Below, in pieces: positions 31,401-43,612 of a stretch of DNA of 64,000 nt (position 1 is its first letter; every line of letters begins with the position of its first letter). Origin of the DNA: Procambarus clarkii (Eukaryota; Arthropoda; Malacostraca; Decapoda; Cambaridae). The stretch covers positions 36,596,793-36,660,792 of the forward strand of contig NC_091193.1 in the NCBI RefSeq assembly GCF_040958095.1, written 5' to 3'. The notes under the pieces are model-generated. The model was not told the origin of the DNA and did not search any database. It was given only the letters and a program-made list of their open reading frames with translations. Position numbers and translations under genes: made by a program.

Positions 31401-33460
31401 GACCATTCAGGCTTGTTCGCATTTGTGTTCCTCACGTGTGCCCCAAAGAATGAGGTGATTTGGTAAAATGCTATGCCCAAGATTACTATCCGAGTGCCGG
31501 CGGTGGGGTGGTTCAAATAGCCTCGGCTATCACCTCATTATGTCCGGTCGTGATGGTCAAGTGGATTAAGGCGTCTTGTACATACCAGTTGCGTTGCTTC
31601 TGGGAGTATGGGTTCGAGTCACTTCTGGGGTGTGAGTTTTCAGTTGCATATTGTCCTGGGGCCATTCAGGCTTGTTCGCATTTGTGTTCCTCACGTGTGC
31701 CCCAAAGAATGAGGTGATTTGGTAAAATGCTATGCCCAAGATTACTATCCGAGTGCCGGCGGTGGGGTGGTTCAAATAGCCTCGGCTATCACCTCATTAT
31801 GTCCGGTCGTGATGGTCAAGTGGATTAAGGCGTCTTGTACATACCAGTTGCGTTGCTTCTGGGAGTATGGGTTCGAGTCACTTCTGGGGTGTGAGTTTTC
31901 AGTTGCATATTGTCCTGGGGACCATTCAGGCTTGTTCGCATTTGTGTTCCTCACGTGTGCCCCAAAGAATGAGGTGATTTGGTAAAATGCTATGCCCAAG
32001 ATTACTATCCGAGTGCCGGCGGTGGGGTGGTTCAAATAGCCTCGGCTATCACCTCATTATGTCCGGTCGTGATGGTCAAGTGGATTAAGGCGTCTTGTAC
32101 ATACCAGTTGCGTTGCTTCTGGGAGTATGGGTTCGAGTCACTTCTGGGGTGTGAGTTTTCAGTTGCATATTGTCCTGAGGACCATTCAGGCTTGTTCGCA
32201 TTTGTGTTCCTCATGTGTGCCCCAAAGAATGAGGTAATTTGGTAAAATGCTATGCCCAAGATTACTATCCGAGTGCCGGCGGTGGGGTGGTTCAAATAGC
32301 CTCGGCTATCACCTCATTATGTCCGGTCGTGATGGTCAAGTGGATTAAGGCGTCTTGTACATACCAGTTGCGTTGCTTCTGGGAGTATGGGTTCGAGTCA
32401 CTTCTGGGGTGTGAGTTTTCAGTTGCATATTGTCCTGGGGACCATTCAGGCTTGTTCGCATTTGTGTTCCTCACGTGTGCCCCAAAGAATGAGGTGATTT
32501 GGTAAAATGCTATGCCCAAGATTACTATCCGAGTGCCGGCGGTGGGGTGGTGCAAATAGCCTCGGCTATCACCTCATTATGTCCGGTCGTGATGGTCAAG
32601 TGGATTAAGGCGTCTTGTACATACCAGTTGCGTTGCTTCTGGGAGTATGGGTTCGAGTCACTTCTGGGGTGTGAGTTTTCAGTTGCATATTGTCCTGGGG
32701 ACCATTCAGGCTTGTTCGCATTTGTGTTCCTCACGTGTGCCCCAAAGAATGAGGTGATTTGGTAAAATGCTATGCCCAAGATTACTATCCGAGTGCCGGC
32801 GGTGGGGTGGTTCAAATAGCCTCAGCTATCACCTCATTATGTCCGGTCGTGATGGTCAAGTGGATTAAGGCGTCTTGTACATACCAGTTGCGTTGCTTCT
32901 GGGAGTATGGGTTCGAGTCACTTCTGGGGTGTGAGTTTTCAGTTGCATATTGTCCTGGGGACCATTCAGGCTTGTTCGCATTTGTGTTCCTCACGTGTGC
33001 CCCAAAGAATGAGGTGATTTGGTAAAATGCTATGCCCAAGATTACTATCCGAGTGCCGGCGGTGGGGTGGTTCAAATAGCCTCGGCTATCACCTCATTAT
33101 GTCCGGTCGTGATGGTCAAGTGGATTAAGGCGTCTTGTACATACCAGTTGCGTTTCTTCTGGGAGTATGGGTTCGAGTCACTTCTGGGGTGTGAGTTTTC
33201 AGTTGCATATTGTCCTGGGGACCATTCAGGCTTGTTCGCATTTGTGTTCCTCACGTGTGCCCCAAAGAATGAGGTGATTTGGTAAAATGCTATGCCCAAG
33301 ATTACTATCCGAGTGCCGGCGGTGGGGTGGTTCAAATAGCCTCGGCTATCACCTCATTATGTCCGGTCGTGATGGTCAAGTGGATTAAGGCGTCTTGTAC
33401 ATACCAGTTGCGTTGCTTCTGGGAGTATGGGTTCGAGTCACTTCTGGGGTGTGAGTTTTC
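25499..33460 (+). repeat. 260-bp satellite array, right block, inverted (about 30 monomers)
   Basis: The same monomer in opposite orientation, starting mid-unit with AGATTACTATCCGAGTGCCG directly after CTCGAACCCA of the left block. The A box TGGTCAAGTGG is at 25,833-25,843 and the B box GGTTCGAGTCA at 25,890-25,900 in one early unit. Identity between units is very high. A linked variant pair (GTCCTGAGGACC with GAGGTAATTTGG) occurs in units near 26,978, 29,838 and 32,178, showing block copying. The array is interrupted by the N gap, so its true length is unknown. Confidence 0.97.
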
Positions 33461-33960
33461 NNNNNNNNNNNNNNNNNNNNNNNNNNNNNNNNNNNNNNNN
33501 NNNNNNNNNNNNNNNNNNNNNNNNNNNNNNNNNNNNNNNNNNNNNNNNNNNNNNNNNNNNNNNNNNNNNNNNNNNNNNNNNNNNNNNNNNNNNNNNNNNN
33601 NNNNNNNNNNNNNNNNNNNNNNNNNNNNNNNNNNNNNNNNNNNNNNNNNNNNNNNNNNNNNNNNNNNNNNNNNNNNNNNNNNNNNNNNNNNNNNNNNNNN
33701 NNNNNNNNNNNNNNNNNNNNNNNNNNNNNNNNNNNNNNNNNNNNNNNNNNNNNNNNNNNNNNNNNNNNNNNNNNNNNNNNNNNNNNNNNNNNNNNNNNNN
33801 NNNNNNNNNNNNNNNNNNNNNNNNNNNNNNNNNNNNNNNNNNNNNNNNNNNNNNNNNNNNNNNNNNNNNNNNNNNNNNNNNNNNNNNNNNNNNNNNNNNN
33901 NNNNNNNNNNNNNNNNNNNNNNNNNNNNNNNNNNNNNNNNNNNNNNNNNNNNNNNNNNNN
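33461..33960. other. Assembly gap, 500 N
   Basis: Exactly 500 N between two unrelated tandem arrays. The round size suggests a placeholder, so the distance and even the adjacency of the two arrays are not established. ORFs crossing it are meaningless. Confidence 0.99.
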
Positions 33961-36900
33961 AGTAAGGGAATGTGGCACTGGGGCAGTGAAGGAGTGGGGC
34001 ACTGGGGCAGTGAAGTAGAGTGGCACTGGGGTGGTGAAGGAGTGTGGCACTGGGGCAATGAAGGAGTGTGGCACTGGGGCGGTGAAGGAGTGTGGCACTG
34101 GGTCGGTGAGAGAGTGTGGCACTGGGGCAGTGAAGGAGTGTGGCACTGGGGTGGTGAGGGAGTGTGGCACTGGGGCGGAGAGAGAGTGTGGCACTGGGGC
34201 GGTGAGGGAGTGTGGCACTGGGGCGGTGAGGGAGTGTGGCACTGGGGCGGTGAAGGAGTGTGGCACTGGGGCAATGAAGGAGTGTGGCACTGGGGTGGTG
34301 AGAGAGTGTGGCACTAGGGCAGTGATGGAGTGTGGCACTGGGGTGGTGAGGGAGTGTGGCACTGGGGCGGTGAGGGAGTGTGGCACTGGGGCGGTGAGGG
34401 AGTGTGGCACTGGGGCGGTGAGGGAGTGTGGCACTGAGGCGGTGAAGGAGTGCGGCACTGGGGCAATGAAGGAGTGTGGCACTAGGGCGGTGATGGAGTG
34501 TGGCACTGGGGCGGTGAGAGAGTGTGGCACTGGGGCAGTGATGGAGTGTGGCACTGGGGTGGTGAGGGAGTGTGGCACTGGGGCGGTGAGGGAGTGTGGC
34601 ACTGGGGCGGTGAGGGAGAGTGGCACTGGAGCGGTGAGGGAGTGTGGCACTGGGGCGGTGAGGGAGAGTGGCACTGGGGCGGTGAGGGAGTGTGGCACTG
34701 GGGCGGTGAGAGATTGGCACTGGGGTGGTGAAGGAGTGTGGCACATGGGCGGTGAAGTCGAGTGGCACTGGGGCAGTGAGGGAGTGTGGCACTTAGGCGG
34801 TGATTAAGTGTGGCACTGGGGCGGTGAGGGAGTGTGGCACTGGGGCGGTGATTGAGTGTGGCACTGGGGTGGTGAGGGAGTGTGGCACTGGGGCGGTGAG
34901 GGAGTGTTGCACTGGGGCGGTGAGGGAGTGTGGCACTTAGGCGGTGATTGAGTGTGGCACTGGGGTGGTGAGGGAGTGTGGCACTGGGGCGGTGAGGGAG
35001 TGTGGCACTGGGGCGGTGAGGGAGTGTGGCACTTAGGCGGTGATTGAGTGTGGCACTGGGGTGGTGAGGGAGTGTGGCACTCGTTGGGAGAGGGAGTGTG
35101 GAACTGGTACGGTGAGGGAGTGTGGCACTGGGACGGTGAGAGAGTGTGGCACTTGGGCAGTGAAGAAGAGTGGCACTGGGGGCCGTGAAGGAGTGTGGCA
35201 TTGGGGCGGTGAGGGAGTGAGGCACTGGGGCGGTGAGGGAGTGTGGCACTGGGGCGGTGAAGGAGTGAGGCACTGGGACAGTGAAGGAGTGTGGCACTGG
35301 GGCGGTGAGGGAGTGAGGCACTGGGGCGGTGATGGAGTGTGGCACTGGGGCGGTGAAGTAGAGTGGCACTTGGACGGTGAGCGAGTGTCGCACTGGGGCA
35401 GTGAAGGAGTGTGGCACTGGTGCGGTGATGGAGTGTGGCACTGGGGCGGGGAAGTAGAGTGGCACTGGGGCGGTAATTAAGTGTGGCACTCGGGTGGAGA
35501 GAGAGTGTGGCACTGGGACGGTGAGGGAGTGTGGCACATGGGTGTTGAAGTCGAGTGGCCCTGGGGCGGTGAGAGAGTGGCACTGGGGCAGTGAAGGAGT
35601 GTGGCACTGGGGCAGTGAAGTAGAGTGGCACTGGGGCGGTGAAGTAGACTGGCACTGGGGCGGTGAAGGAGTGTGGCACTGGGGCAATGAAGGAGTGTGG
35701 CACTGGGGCGGTAAAGGAGTGTGGCACTGGGGCGGTGAGAGTGTGGCACTGGGGCTGTGAAGAGTGTGGCACTGGGACGTTGAGAGAGTGTGGCACTGGG
35801 AAAGTGAAGTAGAGTGGCACTGGGGCAGTGAAGGAGTGTGGCACTGGGGCGGTGAGAGAGTGAGGCACTGGGGCGGAGAAGTAGAGTGGCACTGGGGCAG
35901 TGAAGGAGTGTGGCACTGGGGCGGTGAGGGAATGTGGCACTGGGGCAGTGAAGTAGAGTGGCACTGGGGCGGTGAGGGAGTGAGGCACTGGGGCGGTGAG
36001 GCAGTGTGGCACTGGAACGGTGAAGGAGTGAGGCACTGGGACAGTGAAGGAGTGAGGCACTGGGGCGGTGAGGGAGTGTGGCACTGGGGCGGTGAAGTAG
36101 AGTGGCACTGGGACGGTGAGGGAGTGTGGCACTGGGGCTGTGAAGAAGTGTGGTACTGGTGCGGTGATGGAGTGTAGCACTGGGGCGTTGAAGTAGAGTG
36201 GCACTGGGGCGGTGAGGGAGTGTGGCACTGGGGCGGTGAGAGATTGGCACTGGGGTACTGAGGGAGTGTGGCACATGGGCGGTGAAGTCGAGTACGTGGC
36301 ACTGGGGCGGTGAGGGAGAGTGGCACTGGGGCGGTGAGGGAGTGTGGCACTTAGGCGGTGATTGAGTGTGGCACTGGGGTGGTGAGGGAGTGTGGCACTC
36401 GTTGGGAGAGGGAGTGTGGCACTGGGACGGTGAGGGAGTGTGGCACTGGGATGGTGAGAGAGTGTAGCACTGGGGCAGTGAAGTAGAGTGGTACTGGGGC
36501 AGTGAATGAGTGTGGCACTGGGGCGGTGAGATAGTGAGGCACTGGGGCGGAGAAGTAGAGTGGCACTGGGGCAGTGAAGGAGTGTGGCACTGGGGCGGTG
36601 AGGGAGTGTGGCACTGGGGCGGTGAAGGAGTGTGGCACTGGGGCGGTGAGGGAGTGTGGCACTGGGGCGGTGAAGTAGAGTGGCACTGGGGCGGTGAGTT
36701 AGTGAGGCACTGGGGCGGTGAGGGAGTGTGGCACTGGGGCGGTGAAGGAGTGAGGCACTGGGACAGTGAAGGAGTGTGGCACTGGGGCGGTGAGGGAGTG
36801 TGGCACTGGGGCAGTGAGGGTGTGTGGCACTAGGGCGGTGAGGGAGCATGGCACTGGGGCGGTGAAGGAGTGTGGCACTGGGGCGGTGATTGAGTGTGGC

Positions 36901-38470
36901 ACTGAGGCGGTGAGGGAGTGTGGCACTCGTTGGGAGAGGGAGTGTGGCACTGGGACAGTGAAGTAGAGTGGCACTGGGGCGGTGAGTTATTGAGGCACTG
37001 GGGCGGTGAGGGAGTGTGGCACTGGAGCGGTGAAGGAGTGAGGCACAGGGACAGTGAAGGAGTGTGGCACTGGGGCGGTGAGGGAGTGAGGCACTGGGGC
37101 AGTGAAGGAGTGTGGCACTGGTGCGGTGATGGAGTGTGGCACTGGGGCGGTAAGGGAGTGTGGCACTCGGGGGGAGAGGGAGTATGGCACTGGGACGTTG
37201 AGGGAGTGTGGCACTGGGGCGTTGAAGGAGTGTGGCACTGGGGTGGTGAAGGAGTATCGCACTGGGGCAGTGAGGGAGTGTGGCACTGGTGCGGTGATGG
37301 AGTGTGGCACTGGGGCGGGGAAATAGAGTGGCACTGGGGCGGTAAGGGAGTGTGGCACTCGGGGGGAGAGGGAGTGTGGCACTGGGACGGTGAAGGAGTG
37401 TGGCACTGGGGCGTTGAAGGAGTGTGGCACTGGGGCGGTGAAGGAGTATGGCACTGGAGCAGTGAGGGAGTGTGGCACTGGGGCAGTGAGGGTGTGTGGC
37501 ACTAGGGCGGTGAGGGAGCATGGCACTGGGGCGGTGAAGGAGTGTGGCACTGGGGCGGTGATTGAGTGTGGCACTGAGGCGGTGAGGGAGTGTGGCACTC
37601 GTTGGGAGAGGGAGTGTGGCACTGGGACAGTGAAGGAGTGTGGCACTGGGACAGTGAAGGAGTGTGGCACTGGGGCGGTGAGTTAGTGAGGCACTGGGGC
37701 GGTGAGGGAGTGTGGCACTGGAGCGGTGAAGGAATGAGGCACTGGGACAGTGAAGGAGTGTGGCACTGGGGCGGTGAGGGAGTGAGGCACTGGGGCAGTG
37801 AAGGAGTGTGGCACTGGTGCGGTGATGGAGTGTGGCACTGGGGGGTAAGGGAGTGTGGCACTCGGGGGGAGAGGGAGTATGGCACTGGGACGTTGAGGGA
37901 GTGTGGCACTGGGGCATTGAAGGAGTGTGGCACTGGGGTGGTGAAGGAGTATGGCACTGGGGCAATGAGGGAGTGTGGCACCGGGGCAGTGAGGGTGTGT
38001 GGCACTGGGACGGTGAGGGAGTGTGGCACTGGGGCGGTGAAGGAATATGGCACTGGGGCAGTGAGGGAGTGTGGCACTGGGGCAGTGAGGGTGTGTGGCA
38101 CTGGGACGGTGAAGGAGTGTGGCACTGGGGTGGTGATGGAGTGTGGCACTGGGGCGGTGAGAGAGTGTGGCACTGGGGCGTTGAGGGAGTGTGGCACTGG
38201 GGCGGTGAGTGAGTGTGGCACTGGGGCGGTGAGGGAGTGTGGCACTGGGGCAGTGAGGGAGTGTGGCACAGGGACGGTGAGGGAGTTTGGCACTGGGGTG
38301 GTGAGGGAGTGTGGCACTGGGGCGGTGATGGTCTGTGGCACTGGGGCGGTGATGGTCTGTGGCGGTAAGGGAGTGTGGCACTGGGGCGGTGAGGGAGTCT
38401 GGCACTGGGGCGGTGAGTGAGTTTGGCACTAGGGCGTTGTGGGAGTGTGGCACTGGGGCGGTGTGGGAGT
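33961..38470. repeat. 24-bp minisatellite, about 185 copies
   Basis: Unit GTGAGGGAGTGTGGCACTGG then GGCG (24 bp), with variants such as GTGAAGTAGAGTGGCACTGG and GTGATTGAGTGTGGCACTGG. Since 24 is a multiple of 3 and the unit has no stop in most frames, very long ORFs appear on both strands (up to 1,233 codons of PHSLTAPV or CHTPSPPQ repeats). A few indels (for example near 35,580, 37,846 and 38,360) shift the frame without any sign of selection. I treat it as non-coding. Larger segments are themselves duplicated (for example 36,770-36,960 resembles 37,440-37,640). Confidence 0.95.
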
Positions 38471-38486
38471 AATTCCATGTGGGAGT

Positions 38487-39264
38487 GATTCCATGCACCA
38501 GCCAAACCCCCTGTTTATGAATGAAAAACGGTTTACACACGACTCACAACTGATTTCGTTCGAACACTTCCGGAACAAGTGCTTCACTGCAGCCCGTCCT
38601 CCAAACAAAGATCCAAAAGTGATTCCATCCACCCGCCAACCCCCCTGTTTATGAATGAAAAGCGGTTTACACACCACTCACAACTGATTTCGTTCGAACA
38701 CTTCCGGAACAAGTGCTTCACTGACGAGTTTTGTTCGAACCACAACGCTATAAATGCTTCACCCACGTACTACAAATGCAAATAATCGCCAACAGAACCT
38801 AAACACCTAACCTAACCTATGCCTATATATGCACAATATGCTAATATATTATAATATTAATTTATATTTGAGAAAATTCTTGTTTTGAATGAACAGCATG
38901 TTAAAATTTATGAATGCGTCTGTGGGGGCGACCGCTGGATGTAATGGACTTGAGTCGAGGATGGGTTGTTCACTGACGAGTTTTGTTCGAACCACTTCGC
39001 TATAAATGCTTCACCCACGTACTACAAATGCAAATAATCGCCAACCGAACCTAAACACCTAACCTAACCTATGCCTATATATGCACAATATGCTAATATA
39101 TTATAATATTAATTTATATTTGAGAAAATTCTTGTTCTGAATGAACAGCATGTTAAAATTTATGAATGCGTCTGTGGGGGCGACCGCTGGATGTAATGGA
39201 CTTGAGTCGAGGACGGGTTGCAGAGAAGCACTTGTTCAGGAAGTGTACGGACGCCATCAGTTAT
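38487..39264. mobile_element. Inverted-repeat (foldback) element cluster, left of BEL
   Basis: A module of about 100 bp (GATTCCATGCACCAGCCAAA ... CCTGTTTATGAATGAAAA ... GGAACAAGTGCTTCACTG) is present at 38,487-38,588 and 38,621-38,723 in plus orientation and inverted at 39,230-39,264, continuing after the BEL element at 52,000-52,072. Between them, a 250-bp segment with GACGAGTTTTGTTCGAACCA, CACCTAACCTAACCTATGCC and TGTGGGGGCGACCGCTGGAT is tandemly repeated (38,720 and 38,970). Inverted terminal modules around an internal body without ORFs suggest a foldback-type non-autonomous DNA transposon. Confidence 0.65.
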
Positions 39265-41120
39265 TGTGGGACATTTGGGGCTTGACTCTATTTATTTAAT
39301 TATTAAAGTAATGAAGTCAATTACGAAGGACCACCCGCTTTTATAGTAAAGAGGGAAACTAATAAAAATGTGATCATTAGAAATTCTAAGAGGAACCAGT
39401 AACTATGGATAAATACTAGAAAATATAATCACTTGAATAATTAATGGGCTGTATAAATAATTTAATTGAATCAAAGCCTCAAACACCTACATTGGGGGGT
39501 TATTGCTAGAACTTCATATATGTCTAGGAACTAGTGTGGTTCGTACACCAGTTCATTGTGTAATAACCTAATCTTATGACCAATTAGAAAATCAATAGTA
39601 AATTTGTCACAAATAAGAATATAGATCATGATTATTATTATAATAGTTATAATAAAAACGTGTTACTTCCAGTGCACAGTATTCTATAATGACAATCAAT
39701 TACAGATAATTTGAACAATAAAGAAATACGAAAAAGTCTTAGCTTGAAGACGTTTTCAAAGACATCAGTCACGAATCATCCTCGGAATGTCCGGAATTCT
39801 TCGTGAAACACTGGGAGATGAATAACACGGGTAAAGTAACAGCTCGGAGAATTCCTCACACGCAAGCTGTAAATTAAGATATATTACGTAGCAACATATT
39901 AGGCTACTAAATATCTATATTCAAGAAATTGGGAATGGAGAGTAATATAAAATACTAACATGTGTTTTATTTATGTCGCTCGGTGTGACGACAAGCTACC
40001 CTGTGTGACGGTGTTCCCCCCCCCCCCCCATTATATTTCACCCACGCCTGCTGTAAGAGTCATGACCACTTTACCCGGTTGGGATTGACTGGGATACACT
40101 CCTGGCGTACAGTGGCGCTGCGAGGATAGAGTGAAGACCCACAGGGCTACGGTGAGTGACCTTGAGTATACTGTTACTCGCCCCTTTCCCCTCTCATTGG
40201 AGGTGGACCCCGACACCTGCTCTATACAATCTCTAATGATGCATCAAAAGGGAGTTATATGTGTACTTAGCTAATAGGGCACTGTATAAGTTGAAGCTTG
40301 CCGAAACTCGCGTCCCAGGCTCTAGCGTCACAATGGCGAACACGTGGTGGCTAGCTTGGCCTGGATGTCGACGCGCTTCTCTGGCCAGTCACGATGGATT
40401 ACGCAGAACAAATTGACAAGTTCTGGGCTGAATGTCAGGTTAAATCTTGCTGACGATTCACCACAACGTATCTGGACACTGACACCAAATGAGTTGCTCA
40501 ATTCCACAACAAGTCTTCACGCCGCATTCTGGCGCCTTCCTCTCACACCGATGCCTACACACCTTCTCTCCTTAATGGCGTCTCTCCCTGCCCCGCGTCC
40601 CGCATTCGCCATACAAATTATTCACCACGAATAATATTATTTCTCGCAGTTGTGGCTAAAATGCTTTGATAAAGACTGGGTTATAATTCTAGGGAGTTAA
40701 ATATTATTACTTTCTCGTTTTACGATGGTAAACGAGAAATGGAGATGAATTTAATTCTCTCCATGGCATTCACGCGTGACGTTAAATTTATTACCAGATA
40801 ACAGTTTAAACTAGAAACTCTCGATTTGGCATTATTTGGGAGTCATGTTATCGGTAAATAATTATCACACAGAATACTGTTGTTTTTAGAGAATCAAACT
40901 CAATTCTGTAACACACTGGATATAAATGTGTTTATTTTGGTAGCATCTGACGCAATACTGGTGTCTGGTTGCTTAAGAATTCTAGCATTATTGTACAGAT
41001 ACAATTATTAGTTCATGTGAACCCTACTGTTGGTTAATTTTAGTTACTACAGTAATTAGTAGATTTTAGTAATAATTAATAATAATACAACTATTGTATT
41101 AGTGTTGGAAATTTCCAACA
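39265..41120 (-). repeat. BEL element 3' LTR (1,856 bp)
   Basis: Starts TGTGGGACATTTGGGG on the plus strand and ends TTGGAAATTTCCAACA, an 18-bp palindrome with the preceding TG. It aligns with 47,124-47,935 and 49,907-51,994 at roughly 98% by eye. It contains neither the 2-kb segment nor the solo gypsy LTR present in the right LTR. Confidence 0.9.
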
Positions 41121-42419
41121 TAACTCCGGTGGGAGATTTATCGGGTCGCAGTGTAATGTTGAGTACTGACATACCCATCCCGAAGTTAATATTAATATTA
41201 GTATGTTAGTACACACATAACGAATGTCCCGTATTTGTCAAGGACATACAAGAAACTTAAGTCTTGCAGATTTCACGTTAAATGGAACATGTTATTATAA
41301 ATTGCCTAAAACTAATAACTAAGAAAGCCTACAATAAACTCTGTGACTGGTGTCGCTATGACATGTAATGTTTATGTTACTAGGTCTCAAAGTCTGCAAA
41401 CTCTCAGATACTCTAGACAAATAATGTTATTTATAGCCTATACAACAATTAAGAATTAAATCATACAATTTAAATAACGGAGAATCTACTGTGAGGAGAA
41501 TGTTATGGGTCATTGTGACTTGTAACTGCTTTGTTACTTAACCTCACACCACAGTATCATCATGATTAAATAAATTGGATGGGAAAGTATTTGCTCTTGG
41601 TCAGAGCTATAATAGGCTTGTAGTTTCCGTTTGCATTGTTGAGCAGCTGCTCTAGTGGGAACATGTATTAAATATCGAAACATTAAATGATTAAGTTATC
41701 GGTAATCAGGAACTCTCTAAAGCTCACAATAAACTCAACAACTAGGGTCGCAGTGACATGTAATGGTGTATTACGTAGTCGCTGAATCGTAGGCAAACTC
41801 AGAAAAAGTTCCTAAGAACTGATAACATTATTGTATAAGTTGTATTCTACATTATTATACAGTAAAGTATTATTGGGTCATTCAAGATCAAGGAGACTAT
41901 GACACTGCAGTAAGGTCGCTGTGACTTGTAACTATTGAGTTACTAGACAATAACATCACGCAGCATCATGATCACCCCAAAATCAAATGAGGAAATTGAA
42001 TTTAATGTGCACTGCCGTGCAGTAGTCATTCTGACTGATGGTATAACTAATTTGCTAACTAGCTAAGATAGTGGAAAATTAGAGAACTGAAAGGGTTTAT
42101 TCACTAAAATCAAGGAAGATTCTGAGTCGACAGTGAGATTGGTAGCCTAGTCATTCTGACTTATGAGCTAATTGAAGTGCAGCTCATAGGCTTGACACGG
42201 TAAACTTGTTAATACGAAATCAACCTTTACATGAAATTGAGTTTATTAAATCAGTCTCTGTAAGTATAGTCAACTGCAGTTAATGGTGAGTACTGATTAG
42301 GCTAGTACTCAGTTGACACTAACTAAAGTCCCTAAACCTACCTAAATAAATGGTTTAAATTTCTAATCTACCTAAGTAAGGGACTAAGCTAATTGTGAGC
42401 AAAATGTACTCGAATTAAC
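41121..42419. repeat. Hairpin-bearing ~400-bp repeat in the BEL internal region
   Basis: No ORF where pol would be expected. Instead a context like GGTCGCNGTGAC(T/A)TGTAA recurs with a small inverted repeat after it: GTAA..TTAC near 41,363, GTAAC..GTTAC at 41,521, TAAT..ATTA near 41,759, GTAAC..GTTAC near 41,928, TATGAGCT..AGCTCATA near 42,161, and a further one (GTACT..AGTAC) near 43,520. Spacings of about 158, 238, 169 and 233 bp alternate, giving a 396-407 bp period with two hairpins each. The flanking text also repeats (CTCACAATAAACTC / CCTACAATAAACTC). Confidence 0.65.
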
Positions 42420-42950
42420 ATTGGGAGCTGTATTGAGCTCATTAACAGGTTGAGCTATATTGAGCTCATTAACAGTTAACAGAGTGAGCTATATTGAGCT
42501 CGTTAACAGTTAACAGGACGAGCTATATTGAACTCGTGAACATGGTGAGCTATATTGAACTCGTTAACAGAGTTAACAGGGTGAGCTCGTTAACATGGGG
42601 AGCTATATTGAGCTCGGTAAGCATGTTAACAGGGTGAGTTATATTGAACTCGTCAACAGTGTTGACAGGGTGAGCTCGTTAACAGAGTTAACAGGGTGAG
42701 CTCGTTAACATGGGGAGCTATATTGAGCTCGGTAAGCATGTTAACAGGGTGAGCTACAGTGAGCTCGTTAACATGGGGAGCTATATCGAGCTCGGTAAGC
42801 ATGTTAACAAGGTGAGTTATATTGAACTCGTCAACAGTGTTGACAGGGTGAGCTACAGTGAGCTCGTTAACATGGGGAGCTATATTGAGCTCGGTAAGCA
42901 TGTTACCAAGGTGCGTTATATTGAACTCATGAAGCATGTTAATTAACAAT
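42420..42950. repeat. Short tandem repeat rich in GAGCTC and GTTAAC
   Basis: Units related to GAGCTATATTGAGCTCGTTA then ACAGGGT are repeated about 20 times, and larger blocks starting CATGGGGAGCTATATTGAGC recur at about 42,595, 42,712, 42,773 and 42,867. The two 6-bp palindromes GAGCTC and GTTAAC are conserved in most units. The 78- and 98-codon ORFs are repeat artefacts. Confidence 0.85.
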
Positions 42951-43612
42951 GCTGATGTTTAACGATAATGCATTAAACAAAGGGAAACCTAAGATTGCTG
43001 GAAATTAAATTACTGCTACGATTAATCCTATTCAAGATCGTTTGTAACATTTTCCCAACCTAAACGTTTCACGGGTTATTAGTTCTCTGTAGATTCACTT
43101 ACGTATTGGTAAGTTTGCAAGTTTGTTCGTGCTGCGTTTCTACACTAATTAAGCAGAAACGAAAGAAAAACAACTCAAACAAAATTGATGCAAGTATTTA
43201 TCACTAACTCTTAGTGCAGAAAATATTGTATTAAGAAGGGTTTCTTGGCAAACCTCAAGCGCAAGTAATGTGGACCAGTGGTCCTAGTGAATTTATAATT
43301 ACAGAAGTTGCTTGATGACTTCATAGTATTACTAAATTCAGGAAATGCCAGTGGCATTGAATGCTAGATTCTCTAGCCTAACATTATTAATTACCTAGAG
43401 AGTACTAGATTCTCTAGCCTAACATTATAATTTACCTAGGAAGACTGAGTGTGGTCAATTACTACTTGTCGAGAATAATTCTAGCTCTGCAGTGGATTCA
43501 ATGGCTTGGTCGCTGTGATTTGTACTTGTTTGAGTACGGACCACTGGTTTTCCACTGAGAACAATGAAACATCTTGGCGAGTACTAATTGCACTACATTC
43601 AATCTGAGTTTA
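42951..43612. other. Non-coding 3' part of the BEL internal region
   Basis: AT-rich. Contains a duplicated 40-bp phrase (CTAGATTCTCTAGCCTAACA at 43,368 and 43,406) and the last hairpin near 43,520. No ORF. Confidence 0.6.

Noticed and set aside
21043..33460. Dozens of 87-88-codon ORFs on both strands, apparently a protein family
   Set aside because: They are the same satellite monomer read repeatedly; the 260-bp unit is not a multiple of 3 and both strands are equally open, so there is no coding signal.
21043..33460. Regular repeats considered as a CRISPR array
   Set aside because: Monomers are 260 bp with no unique spacers, and the surroundings are eukaryotic transposons.
33279..34792. ORFs of 228-486 codons spanning the gap
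   Set aside because: They run through 500 N and join two unrelated repeats.
34482..38505. ORFs of 622 and 1,233 codons on the minus strand
   Set aside because: Pure translation of a stop-free 24-bp minisatellite. Several frames on both strands are open and indels switch frames freely.
42653..42949. 98-codon repetitive ORF in the BEL internal region
   Set aside because: Translation of the GAGCTC/GTTAAC tandem repeat; no independent support.
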